Assembly: GCF_000003815.2 (NCBI RefSeq)
Contig: NC_049993.1
Coordinates: 12,327,189 to 12,389,188 of the forward strand
Reading direction: 5' to 3'
Length of the DNA: 62,000 nt
Source: Branchiostoma floridae
Taxonomy: Eukaryota; Chordata; Leptocardii; Amphioxiformes; Branchiostomatidae
A program made the translations under genes and the position numbers. Positions 52,801-62,000 of the stretch are shown here, piece after piece; within the stretch, counting starts at the first letter, position 1; each line of letters starts with the position of its first letter. The notes below the pieces were generated by a model. That model had not been told where the DNA came from and did not search any database. It was given only the letters and a program-made list of their open reading frames with translations.

Positions 52801-53772
52801 TCCATGCGGCGCACATTTAGGTCATTGGCCCCGAAATACGCAGTGTGTCTGGACACATGGATATATGTGAGGCGCTTCTAATAGAGGACAGTAGTAAACT
52901 TTATCATTTCTTGCTCTTCAGAATAGCTTTAGACAAATAAGATGTGGGTATTGATCAGAGAATGAGTCATTCTTGTTGAAGATTAATTGATAATTAAGAA
53001 TTTTTTTCAAGCCGACCGTGTCCACTTTGTTTTAATATCGCCGGCGCCCGCGGCACATATGATACTAGATCAAAGGACCGCCACTCTGTATGACCAGGAG
53101 ACTTCTGAAGTTCTAATAGTAGCAGCTGGGGACAATCTTTATAAGACTAGTACAAATGTACCAAGAAATGTCAATCATTTTTTTTCAAAAGATAAGTAAT
53201 TTGGTCCGACTTGTACATGGGTGGTCCGAGTTGACCAGGGGGGTGGTCCGAGTTGACCAGATTTTCAATGGGCCGAGTTAGTAATGGTCCGAGTCGACCT
53301 GATTCCCTATCGTCCTTGCCCAATGGCACTAGTGCTTTTGTGGCGACAGTGATAGCAGTCGTGATTTGTGATCCGGCTGCCCGGGTTCGGCGCGGGTTCG
53401 AATCCCGGGAGTCGGGATGTTGTTTCTTTCTGTTCTACCAAGGAGCTTTTACTGATAAAAAGCTTGGTTCTACTCGCCCCTCTGGTTGTTTCAGTGTTCT
53501 AGTCTAAAGCCAAGTTCAAGTTTATAATAGGGCGATAAAGTATAACACTGTAACGTTACGGAGAACAAAGATGACATACAAAATCCTGAGTTTTGCATAA
53601 TCACTTGAAAAAGAAATCATCATGAGGGAAAGCATCTTTGGCGGAAACTGACCTGACAAGACTTGGCGACTGCCGGAGAACTACACCACATTGAGGGCGG
53701 AACGTCGCATTCTGCAGCTTCTACACATTGTACAGCTGCTAACGCAGTCACAAGAAGTAAAATTACAAACAT
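49840..53772 (-). CDS. IFI30: Gamma-interferon-inducible lysosomal thiol reductase (GILT), complete
   Basis: Seven minus-strand exons, all in phase 0 with GT-AG introns: 53772-53653, 52016-51828, 51582-51508, 51317-51210, 50679-50533, 50288-50220 and 49896-49840. They give 254 aa, close to the human protein. Residues 1-20 are a signal peptide ([20 protein letters not shown]). The mature start has the family's CxxPPSMWC pattern. The redox motif is CGGC at 70-73, followed by the GILT signature CQHG at 115-118 with the downstream EC and N (122, 125). Later family marks are [17 protein letters not shown] and [14 protein letters not shown]-glycosylation sequons occur at Asn93 and Asn137. The enzyme reduces disulfides of endocytosed proteins in lysosomes. 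It is head-to-head with the gene at 54399. Confidence 0.96.
50878..50966 (+). repeat. Dispersed repeat (CAAGCAACTGGATATGATTT family)
   Basis: The phrase aagcagttactcaagcaac followed by tggatatgattttagaaatg recurs almost exactly at 58705-58752 and in inverted, more diverged form at 52081-52117. This copy has the longest recognisable tail, through atccactatctt and gtcagtgacact. Probably a retroposon piece; two copies lie in GILT introns. Confidence 0.7.
51650..51679. repeat. Perfect 30-bp palindrome
   Basis: CAAGGAGGTTAAAAA is followed immediately by its exact complement, in a GILT intron. The outer 10 bp are identical to the palindrome at 3340-3360. Confidence 0.9.
52081..52117 (-). repeat. 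Dispersed repeat (CAAGCAACTGGATATGATTT family), inverted copy
   Basis: On the minus strand it reads ttactcaaacaactggatat then gattttggaaa, matching 50878 and 58705. Confidence 0.65.
52579..53305. mobile_element. MULE-like non-autonomous element, 10-bp TSD and repeated TIR motif
   Basis: Direct repeats cctatcgtcc at 52569-52578 and 53306-53315 flank an inverted-repeat element. Both ends start GAAT and pair through CTCGGACCATTA. Inside each end the motif CAACTCGGACCA (or its complement) recurs several times, and the left end has a run of about 17 C at 52650-52669. A duplication of 9-10 bp with complex repeated ends suits the Mutator-like group; this is inference. The AT-rich interior encodes nothing recognisable. 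It lies in GILT intron 1. Confidence 0.8.
53336..53420 (+). repeat. tRNA-like sequence (SINE head or tRNA pseudogene)
   Basis: A perfect Pol III B box GGTTCGAATCC lies near 53395-53405, with a weaker A-box-like stretch (gtggcgacagtgatagcagt) about 55 bp before it. The acceptor and anticodon stems do not pair well enough for a functional tRNA. It lies directly beside the target duplication of the MULE-like element. Confidence 0.45.
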
Positions 53773-54398
53773 TCTGGGCGTAAAAAAGCTACACTTCTAA
53801 CACAACTAACGTTAGTAACAGACACGATCGACTGTGTTGTCTTTGTCAGCTGTTTATCATGTGACGAAATCTGGACCATCATACTATGTTACATCTACAG
53901 GGGTGTAACTTTAGTTTCAAACAGTCAAATACCTTCTAAAATTCCTAAAACTGATCTAAAGCTAAATTTAACTGGTTATTGTTAATCAAAATTTTTGATA
54001 TTTAAGAAATAACTCTCATAACTGCAGATACTTATTGTATAATAATATATTCAGACCCCTCTTGTACCCATATGATATGATATCGTCTAAAGGTCAGTGG
54101 CTTTGGACTACTCCAATACATACTGGGGTGTAGCTAACAATAACAGATACTGACAGACTGCATTACTATGAGAGGATTATTAATATTTATAGCTTGAAAT
54201 TTAGAAATTTTGAAGTGAGTGATAAAAAAGATTTCAAAACCTCTGTCAGCTAATTTTTCTGGATATATAATATTTTACTATACATCCCTATTTTTACATT
54301 ATAGTATAGTCTAGGGTCAAATACACTGAAACATGCTTTCATATCGTCATTTCGCACCTGCCACTCCAAGGGTAAGGTCGTGTTGCTAGAGCTGAGAC
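53773..54398. promoter_or_regulatory. Bidirectional GILT/MMACHC intergenic promoter region
   Basis: The two start codons are 626 bp apart in divergent orientation, so both promoters must lie here or in 5' UTR introns. No TATA box at a convincing distance and no CpG island core were seen; the middle is AT-rich. Coupled expression is inferred from arrangement only. Confidence 0.55.
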
Positions 54399-56132
54399 AT
54401 GGACAGGGCTACGGCGATCTGGGAGCAGGTAGAGGGCTACATAAGACCCCTCGGACTGGAGAGTTACCCATTTAAGGTACCAGCTTAGTCTTGGATAAAG
54501 GTTTTTCTTGTCAACCCTGCATGCTGATAAATATCGCAGAGTACTAAGTACTTCTGTGCAGTCTGGAATTGTACAACGTCATCATCGAAAGCGAAACTGA
54601 AAGTGAGAGTAATTTCAAGAGCTTAACGTTATATCTTGACGATATTACGATGCAGCTTGCTGGTTTGTTTTCTTCTTCTGAATACTCCATAACGTCTTAG
54701 CGACTGGAGGAAGTTGTCTTCTTTGTAACCAACTTCCTTGTCTTTGGTATTAAAAGAATTTTGTTTCATCTTCAAGTGCAAAGCTGCTTGTGAACAGAAT
54801 GTCCAAAATGCATGACGTCATCATCGAAAGTGAAAGTAAAGTTCTGTCAAGGAGGTTGGTTCTGGAAAGACTGCAATTTGGTCATGCATGAGTGTCGAAA
54901 CATTACTTTCAGATCCAGTGGTACAATGACAAGGTGAAGGACCCCTTCCCCCTGCCCTACCCTGGGGACACCCTGGCGGTCGTGATCCTAAGTACACCCA
55001 ACATGTTTGAGAAGGCCTTCAAACCGTTCGTGGCCAAGAAGGACTGTTACGTACGGGACCCCATCGACGAATGTCTGCTGAGTCACATGCAGAACATCAA
55101 AGCCGTGAGTTGCTGTGGTCTTTCCATTACTCCCATTAAGGTTCACTGATCCTACTGCGCATGTGCATGTCAAAGTTAACAGTTGTGCTGGTGAACAGGC
55201 TTATTATAATTGTTAGTTATATGTAGTTATATCAGGCTCAAAATAGCAAAGAATTGCAAATAGATATCATAAGCATATTATGTTCAACTGGAAGTCACTG
55301 TATAATATTCAATTTCAGATCTTCCCAGATGAAGACATAGACTGTATGCAGGATTTTGAGCTGCACCCGAACCACCGGCCTAAAGTCCTGGTACAGACAG
55401 CTGCACACGTGGCTGGTGCTGCCAGGTACTACCAGAGAATGGATGTCAAGGAAGATCCATGGGGGAAGGATAAGGTGTGTAGTACCAAAGACTTCTGATA
55501 GATATCTCTTCTGAGCAAGACATGGTATAAGTCTTGCCATCCTCTCCTAGTATGGCCTGGCTGTCATTTGTATTGCCAGGTAATAACAACCAACTGTTGT
55601 GGCCTAACAGCCCACTGTCCATCTTTCTGGCAATGTCCATCTTTCTGGCACTGGCCAGCCAATCAGGGTGCCTCAAATGTTCAGGAGGTGCTGTGATTGG
55701 CTAGCAACCTTCCCTACAACAACAGGTGGGGGGCCCGGGCATATCTGATTGGCTAGCCAGTGCTAATGCTATTTGGCTAGAGCTTACTGCTTTACTGTGA
55801 AGACATAAATTAAGTCAACAGTCTGTGTGTTTCAGAACATCTATGGTGTCTCCGTGCATCCCAAATATGGTGGCTGGTTCGCAATCCGAGCTGTCCTGGT
55901 CTTCAAGAACATCCTGGTCCCAGAAATGGAGTATAAGGAGCCACCAGACTGTGTGCCAACCGATGAACTGCGCATCGACCTGCTGAACAAGTACAACTTC
56001 CACTGGAAGGACTGGTCTTTCCGAGATGTCATCCCAGTGGAGGACAAGTACTCGGAGGAACAGAAGGTCTATTTCGACACTCCTCCTGCTGACAGGAAGG
56101 CTCTGTTAGGTCTGGAGGACAAAACAGCTTAA
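54399..56132 (+). CDS. MMACHC: Cobalamin trafficking and processing protein (MMACHC/cblC), complete
   Basis: Four exons join in phase 0: 54399-54476, 54913-55104, 55319-55474 and 55836-56132, giving 240 aa. The protein starts MDRATAIWEQVEGYIRPLG and carries family blocks LPYPGDTLAVVILSTP, HPNHRPKVLVQTAAHVAGAA (from residue 106), RYYQRMDVKEDPWG, HPKYGGWFAIR (Trp156), NFHWKDWSFRD and YSEEQKVYF. MMACHC is the cytosolic chaperone that strips the upper ligand from incoming vitamin B12 using glutathione or flavin and hands it to MMADHC. The protein ends just after the conserved core and lacks the Pro/Ser-rich C-terminal tail of the mammalian protein (282 aa). A polyadenylation hexamer AATAAA lies 40 bp after the stop (56172-56177). 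Its head-to-head neighbour is GILT. Confidence 0.97.
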
Positions 56133-58704
56133 GACGTCTTGGCAACACAGAAACGTTTGTCAGTATAAGAAAATAAAGGTGGAGAAGGAAGATGTATTTT
56201 TCTTATGCAAAGTACAAGAATGATTATTGCTCTTGCAAAGTCCTCCTATACAACCCATTTCTTTTAGCTATGTTTATATAAGAAAGGTCCATTCCTAAGC
56301 ACTTTTGTGTTTTAGGAACACATTATTCAAGAATGATTATAGTGAACTTGAAATTAAAACATGTGCATGCAATGTTGGTAGGTATAATTCAGTGTGAATT
56401 TGCTTTTGAATCAAAAAAGCATAATTTATTTATTTTCTCATTTTTTGTCTTTTTATCATTAATTGTTGCAAGTATGTAAATCAAGATAAGCCAGACAGGA
56501 TATAATTTCTTTCAGAGATCTGGCTACTTAACTCATAATGCATTAATATAGTATTATATAGTATAGCTTGTCACAGCCTTCTCTAGATTATTTGGTATAA
56601 TTTTGGTACCGGATTTTGCTGCGGCGGTACTGCATATTTACAAGAGGTTAAACAAGACTAATATTATTAACCAGACTGATTGTGTTGCGCCTTTAATAAT
56701 GTACACTGGCTAAGAGTTAGCAAGTTTATATCACTGTGGAGCTGAGGCAACTTGGAAGTTTGACAAGATTTTAACTGTTACAGTAACGTTGCTTGTTGCG
56801 CTTATACAGAGTATCACTTTTGAAGCACAGTGTAACCTACAACTACCAGTAGTTAAGGGTTGATATTCAACTTTTAAGAAAGCATATTTAGTTTTCTTGT
56901 CATAAAATTCTTTTCCATTGTGGTGACATACAAATGCATTAACAAGTGCATGTAACATTAGTTGACACTCATGGTGTAGCATTGCTTATTAAAGTCTTAA
57001 AAGAAATTTGCATTGTTTTGTATACATTCCAACAGCAATACATGCACACAGTGGGGTTTATAAAAGATGGCAATTTGTAGACAAGGAATCAAAACACACA
57101 TCTTGTGCAGTGTCAAAATCTTTGTATTCATTTGCAACAGATTTGAACATCTTTGATCCCATGGCACAACAATGCTGGTCTCATGGTACAGACTGCAACA
57201 GAGTTTATTTGTGCTTCATCCAATACTGTAAATTCAATCACTTATTTTTGCAGTAATCCTAAATGGTATGCAGTTAAATCCATATTTGCAGTGTCTTGAT
57301 TCAGTGTTGCAGATGCTGTGCAAAAAATAAAGCCGTTTGTGTATTTTAAGATTCACAATTACTGTCTATTCTTGTTACAATTGTTTGAAACCCACAGTAC
57401 ATTTTCCTGATAACATAGCAGCGAGTTACCATGTGCAAAATTTCCATTTCAAACTTTCAAAGAGGCACTGAGAAGCAGAACATCCAAAAAGTACAATCAA
57501 CAGCCTACATGTAATGCTATAGACTGGTACATTTGTGGTAATTCAAAACCAACAACAAAGCAGGAACTCTATACTACAGATTAAATGTCAAACATTCTTA
57601 AAATGCTATACAACAATTTTTCCAAAACCGCAGCATAAATTTGATGTTCATTAATGTATCAGTGATAGGTGTACAAACATTATAAAATCTAATACTGGAA
57701 AACAATTATCACCAATAAGATTTTCAAACAAGTCATAAACACATGTACAATCTATAACACTTGTAACATAAGAAATAAACTGTGCAACCTTCAAGCAACA
57801 TACATTTTGTATTTGCAAATATTCTTTTCACAATTTCTTAATACTGCACCTAAACAACAGATAATTGCCTAAGTATAATTACTACTTCCTATTACAAAAA
57901 CTTATCAGTCATATATATATATGGACTCCTTATGTGACACATTAGTACAAATTCTTGAAGATTAAATTTCAGAAAGGGTTACTGGGTGGTTATAAAAAGG
58001 GTAAGCAATATTTCTTTTCAGGTCACCAGGTTTTGTGCTTTTCCTGGTCATTCTTCATGTTCTAGAAAATACCCGTCTCATCATGGTACGTGTTCTTCTT
58101 TTCATTCGATTTCAGAAGTGGCAGAGGTAGATTACGCATTAGGTTGCAAAGGTTTCTCTTAGCACCACTGACATACATGTATGGTCTATTTCATGTGCAA
58201 GGGGCAAATTTTGCATGTAGACTCTCTTGGCTCAACGTCATGTTTTGATATCTTTATATTGCTGATTTTTGTCCATCATAGAGTCAATCAGTCATTCTAC
58301 TGGCAGATGAATTCCCTTAAAAAAGTTGGGTATTTCCAACATAGAGATCTTAAGATCAATTTATTGACTTCAGATTTTGGATCAGAAATGGGATACTACC
58401 CTAACACATTCCTAGCATTTTGACAGACTTGGTTAGTTTGTTAGTTGCCGTCTGTACGTACCCTGACGTAAACATAATGCCTGTCTGCAATATGCAGGTT
58501 TACATAATGATCAATGTACACATTCTTTGTACATCTCCTGAGATCTGGAACTTTTCAACCATCATTTAAGGTTTACTTATAACATAAAATTGAAAAGCCA
58601 AATTTCTAAATTTAGCCCAAAGTCAAGCCAATGTCTAACACAGTTCTGGGATCTTCTATGCTTTGCACATAGTGCTGTACTGACAGCTACTTCCCTAATG
58701 TCTG

Positions 58705-58752
58705 CCTAAAAGCAGTTACTCAAGCAACTGGATATGATTTTGGAAACGGTCA
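58705..58752 (+). repeat. Dispersed repeat (CAAGCAACTGGATATGATTT family), copy 3
   Basis: Nearly identical to 50878 over about 45 bp, ending at gattttggaaacggtca. Confidence 0.7.
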
Positions 58753-59036
58753 TGTACCTCAAATTTGAGACACGAAGTAATGGTTACCATGGCAGGAATT
58801 GCAAACCATGGGAGAGCCCTGAACTATGACAAACTTATGCAAGACAAGAGTGAAGTTGACTTGGGGTATGTTAGCATAGTTAAGTAGGCTTTTCAACTTT
58901 AAGCCAAGCTCTCCTTTGATTTAGCAATGCAACATTCAACCTTCTCCTGCTGAGGTGGCCTAATAGATCTATAACACCAGACTAATATTTGTTACAGATT
59001 GGGCAGCAGGAGAAGTTTAATAATATAATACATGTA

Positions 59037-59323
59037 GCATTATTAAGCAAGTATCTCACTGGGCTGGGCCTGTTGGCGCTCAGTGTTTGCAAAAGACATT
59101 TTTGGCAACTGTTTGCAAAAGGTGCCAATTGGTTGCCTGAAATGGAATTTTTTTTTGTTAAGTTATTCATTATTGTTCATTGGTCTTTAATTCAGTGGTA
59201 ATGCTGCAATTTCTGATTAAGTTACAAAATGTGGCCAAGAGGAAAAATTGGCAAAAAATTCTCAAAAGGCCACAATGATTTGTTGCCAACAAAGCCCAGT
59301 GAGATATCCGCTTGATAATATGC
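59037..59323. mobile_element. Palindromic MITE (~287 bp)
   Basis: gcattattaagc...tatctcactgggct at the left pairs with agcccagtgagata...gcttgataatatgc at the right. Inner blocks tttttggcaac and gttgccaac also pair loosely. No coding capacity; no target duplication confirmed. Confidence 0.65.
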
Positions 59324-60035
59324 AACTTGATCATCCTATACTGCTCAAAGGTACATAGATTTAAATTCATCACAAATAAAAAGTACACGTTTCTAATGTC
59401 AAAAGATCTCATTTCCAACATTATGCCAGACTCTTTTGTAAAAAGATATTGCACATTTCTTCAAAATTGTCATTGACTCTGGATTGAATCTTTTAAAATC
59501 TGATTTGAGCAATCCAATATAGGCAGTGAAGGAAGAAATTCGTAAAAAAATTTGACCAAGTGGTCATTAACACTCCCCCTATTAGTTTGTATCATAATTC
59601 ATACAAACTTGAGTGCATAGACGGGATAATAGGAAGGAGAGGGTAAATAATTGTTATAAAACGTTGTGTATCTCAGTCTACACATTATATTTATCTACAT
59701 TGTAGTTTGTAGTAGAAAAGTGTATGTTAGTAAGTATATCAAAAAGTAATTGACTTGGATGAGCTTATCTGGCAATTTGGGCAAAATTGAACATTTTCAC
59801 TTTGGAGCTCTTAAAAATAAGTGTAAACTTTGGGTGGGTACGATGTATCAAAACCGATTTTTCTTGTTGGATCGGTCCAAAAAAACGCACCTTGAAAAAA
59901 ATCAGTGGACCAGAATTTGGACAGAATAGAAAATGACCACTGTATCAGCAGGGGTTTACACGTTTTGGTGTTTAACGGTTCAAGTCAATGTAACAAGAGC
60001 GAAGTAGAGTAGAGTTTAGAGTCATTTCTATTAAG

Positions 60036-60072
60036 TTTCAACAGTCAAACTTACAGAGTTTGACTGTTGAAA
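60036..60072. repeat. Perfect 15-bp hairpin, 7-base loop
   Basis: TTTCAACAGTCAAAC at 60036-60050 pairs exactly with 60058-60072. On the minus strand it lies about 350 bp after the ERMP1-like stop, so it could form in that gene's 3' UTR. Confidence 0.85.
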
Positions 60073-60417
60073 GACAGGATTTTAAAATGCCAGTTGGAGT
60101 CAGATACTCCGCCAAATAGATTCCTTTGTAGGAAATTAGACCATTGTTTTGAGAATCGCCCATTCACAAGTTTTCACAAACAATTACATGTACTTTAGGT
60201 CCAGGTTCTAGTCCGGTCCTGGACCTGATCCTCTGAACCTGAACCGTACCTGTATCTGAATTTCCTGTACCGGTACCCACCCTCAGTGTACATCTTGCAT
60301 TCAATTTGGTTCTTTTCTTAGGAAAGTGTATTGAAAATCCATCAAACATGTCAAGTGATTCATGATCACCCTGTGCATTGTTTTAAAAAAGCATGTGAAA
60401 AAGATGGGCCATTCTTC

Positions 60418-61637
60418 TCAAAAGGTCCACTGATGATAGTTGGAGGCCCACCCTTTGGTGTGGACCCAGTCTGGCATACTGTTGTGCAGACGCACAAGTT
60501 CATCTGTGCCCACTCCAAGGTCATCAAAATGGTGGGTGGACATGGCTATCTCTACAAGTTCTTCTGGGTCTTTCATTGCAGTCTGAAAAACAAAGAAAAG
60601 ACTGTCATGCTGGTCAAAAAATCAATGTTCATAATTCACTTCTTTCAAGCTGAAATTCAAAATCTAATATACCTTGAGTTCGAAGATCTTAGTGACCCAC
60701 ATGGGTAAAGCTGACTGATCACAGTTCACCCTTGTTTTTCTCAACACTCACCAACTGATTTTCAAAAGGACATTGACAGGAAAGTAATCACCACAATGGT
60801 TTGAAATTGGGCAGATATTAATAAAAAGACTTCATACTATATAATCATGCTGCAAAATTTGAGTTGCACTCCTTATTTCTTGGTATTAAAGACTTGGAAC
60901 TTATTGATCACCTATCATATGTTTAACTTTTGAGGTAGTCTTACCGTAAACTCCAGGTATATCTNNNNNNNNNNNNNNNNNNNNNNNNNNNNNNNNNNNN
61001 NNNNNNNNNNNNNNNNNNNNNNNNNNNNNNNNNNNNNNNNNNNNNNNNNNNNNNNNNNNNNNNNCCCGCTGCCGTACAGCACAAAATAGTGTTGTCTCCC
61101 ATTGAGTATAGCTGTGGGGGAAGGCACCTCTCCAAACGACCAGCCCACCATGTACACGTTGGGTTTGGGTGAAATATACAGCGTCATATGACTTGGACCT
61201 GTAGAGGATAAATGTGTTACCCAGCTTTTACCATACTCCCTACCAAATGAACCTTTTGGGAACGATGTTGTTTTTGTTATGGGATTAGGGAGCAGGGAGA
61301 AGGTTATATATGGCAGTAATTGTTGATTAGAGACTTCTCTACAATGCCACATTGTACTACCAGCTATTGAAAACACAATATGCTTCGTCCTAGGCATTAT
61401 AGTTTAAAAAAGGGAGAAAGAGAACAGAGAGTATGAAGAAACAAAGGCACTACAAGATGTATTTGATTATCATCTGAGAACTGCTAATTCAAGAATTAGA
61501 CTAAAAAGTTGAAGGACAAACCTATGAGTTCAAACTGAAGTCTGGTCCGACCGCTGTGCGTTTCCCGCGAGACCAGCTTCATGGTACCCGGGTTCTCCAA
61601 CGCAGGAATCTCATTGGCTGGGATGTGATCTATTCCC
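60418..61637 (-). CDS. ERMP1: ERMP1-like endoplasmic reticulum metallopeptidase, last three exons (5' partial)
   Basis: Minus-strand exons 61637-61522, 61198-60945 and 60582-60418 end at a TGA. They read ...LQFELIGPSHMTLYISPKPN, WSFGEV and QHYFVLYGSG, then after the assembly gap IYLEFT, then TAMKDPEELVEIAM and a terminal MPDWVHTKGWASNYHQWTF. This is the luminal C-terminal region of the ERMP1/FXNA family, multi-pass ER proteins with an M28-type zinc peptidase at the N-terminus. The catalytic part lies beyond the right edge. The second exon contains 100 Ns; the phase agrees across it, but the true gap length is unknown. Assignment rests on the GPSHM...W(S)FG block and the PDW...AW.S.Y....F ending. 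Confidence 0.72.
60965..61064. other. Assembly gap (100 N)
   Basis: Exactly 100 Ns, the usual placeholder for a gap of unknown size. It interrupts the penultimate exon of the ERMP1-like gene. Confidence 0.99.
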
Positions 61638-62000
61638 CTGTGTATGAACAAACAATAACAAAATGTTCAAACTGTTACAGGAGAAACCTTCGGAAACAGG
61701 TAATTTGTAAATGTTGTATATGACACCGTGTAATACATGTACATGAAGACTGGGAGGGACACACAAGTTGTATGATAAGAAAGCTAACTGTATCAGAAAA
61801 TATACTCTAGTCATGAACTGGGAGTGTGATGAGGGTGATGCAAGCTTAGTCCTGTTTGGGACTACATTTTTCTTGCCACAGTGCCACCTTGTGGTGAGAA
61901 GTAGTTCCAGTCATTATTGTCCTTAAACTTTAAAGGAAGGTACATATGGCAGAACCACCTTCTAAATGTTGCAGATAATTTTTCTTTCCGTTGCATGTAC
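61638..62000 (-). other. ERMP1-like intron at the window edge
   Basis: AT-rich sequence upstream (on the minus strand) of the exon at 61637. No further exon is recognisable before the edge. Confidence 0.5.

Larger units (their letters stand above)
56133..60417. other. Convergent spacer between MMACHC and the ERMP1-like gene
   Basis: AT-rich and without recognisable exons. It contains alternative AATAAA signals (near 57326), a dispersed-repeat copy at 58705, a palindromic MITE at 59037-59323 and a 15-bp perfect hairpin at 60036-60072. The two flanking genes end tail-to-tail here. Confidence 0.55.

Noticed and set aside
53336-53420. Functional tRNA gene
   Set aside because: The B box is perfect, but the stems do not pair as a cloverleaf; kept only as a tRNA-like repeat.
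60331-60708. Plus-strand ORF of 125 aa
   Set aside because: Shadow of the last ERMP1-like exon, which reads sensibly on the minus strand with a proper acceptor and stop.

Overview
The window looks like invertebrate-chordate nuclear DNA, most likely an amphioxus (Branchiostoma). The reasons are single-copy bilaterian genes of vertebrate type, short exons with GT-AG introns, AT-rich introns and spacers packed with short inverted-repeat transposons, and one 100-N assembly gap. The species assignment is inference; the gene assignments come from reading the spliced exons directly.

Layout. (1) 1-1187, minus strand: the 5' end of a transposon-type gene with a cysteine-protease-like N-terminus and a basic repeat tail, running off the left edge. 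A tandem minisatellite (about 127-bp period) lies directly in front of its start codon. (2) 2.1-17.4 kb: no recognisable host exon, but several mobile elements. Two of them have different ends but share a ~190-bp internal tandem unit. (3) 17,469-32,938, plus strand: nine exons of a testis-specific-kinase (TESK) family protein kinase; the exon with the glycine-rich loop was not found. In front of its eighth visible exon is a frame-preserving tandem array of nine 3' splice sites. (4) 37,158-41,264, minus strand: a complete seven-exon membrane-anchored epoxide hydrolase (EPHX3/EPHX4 type, 355 aa), tail-to-tail with the kinase. (5) 41.9-49.1 kb: a gene-free block holding two large long-inverted-repeat structures and tandem repeats. 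(6) 49,840-53,772, minus strand: a complete seven-exon GILT/IFI30 lysosomal thiol reductase (254 aa). (7) 54,399-56,132, plus strand: a complete four-exon MMACHC (cblC) cobalamin-processing gene (240 aa), head-to-head with GILT across 626 bp. (8) 60,418-61,637, minus strand: the last three exons of an ERMP1-like ER metallopeptidase; the assembly gap falls inside one of them.

The host genes do not form a pathway. They encode a cytoskeletal-type kinase, a lipid/xenobiotic epoxide hydrolase, a lysosomal reductase, a B12 chaperone and an ER protease. The only arrangement that suggests shared control is the divergent GILT/MMACHC pair. The least ordinary signals are the multiplied splice acceptors in the kinase gene, the two transposons sharing one internal satellite unit (one of them nested in another element with its target site readable), and the protease-like transposon gene with its leader minisatellite. 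All exon boundaries were set by hand from splice consensus and reading-frame continuity. No similarity search was possible.
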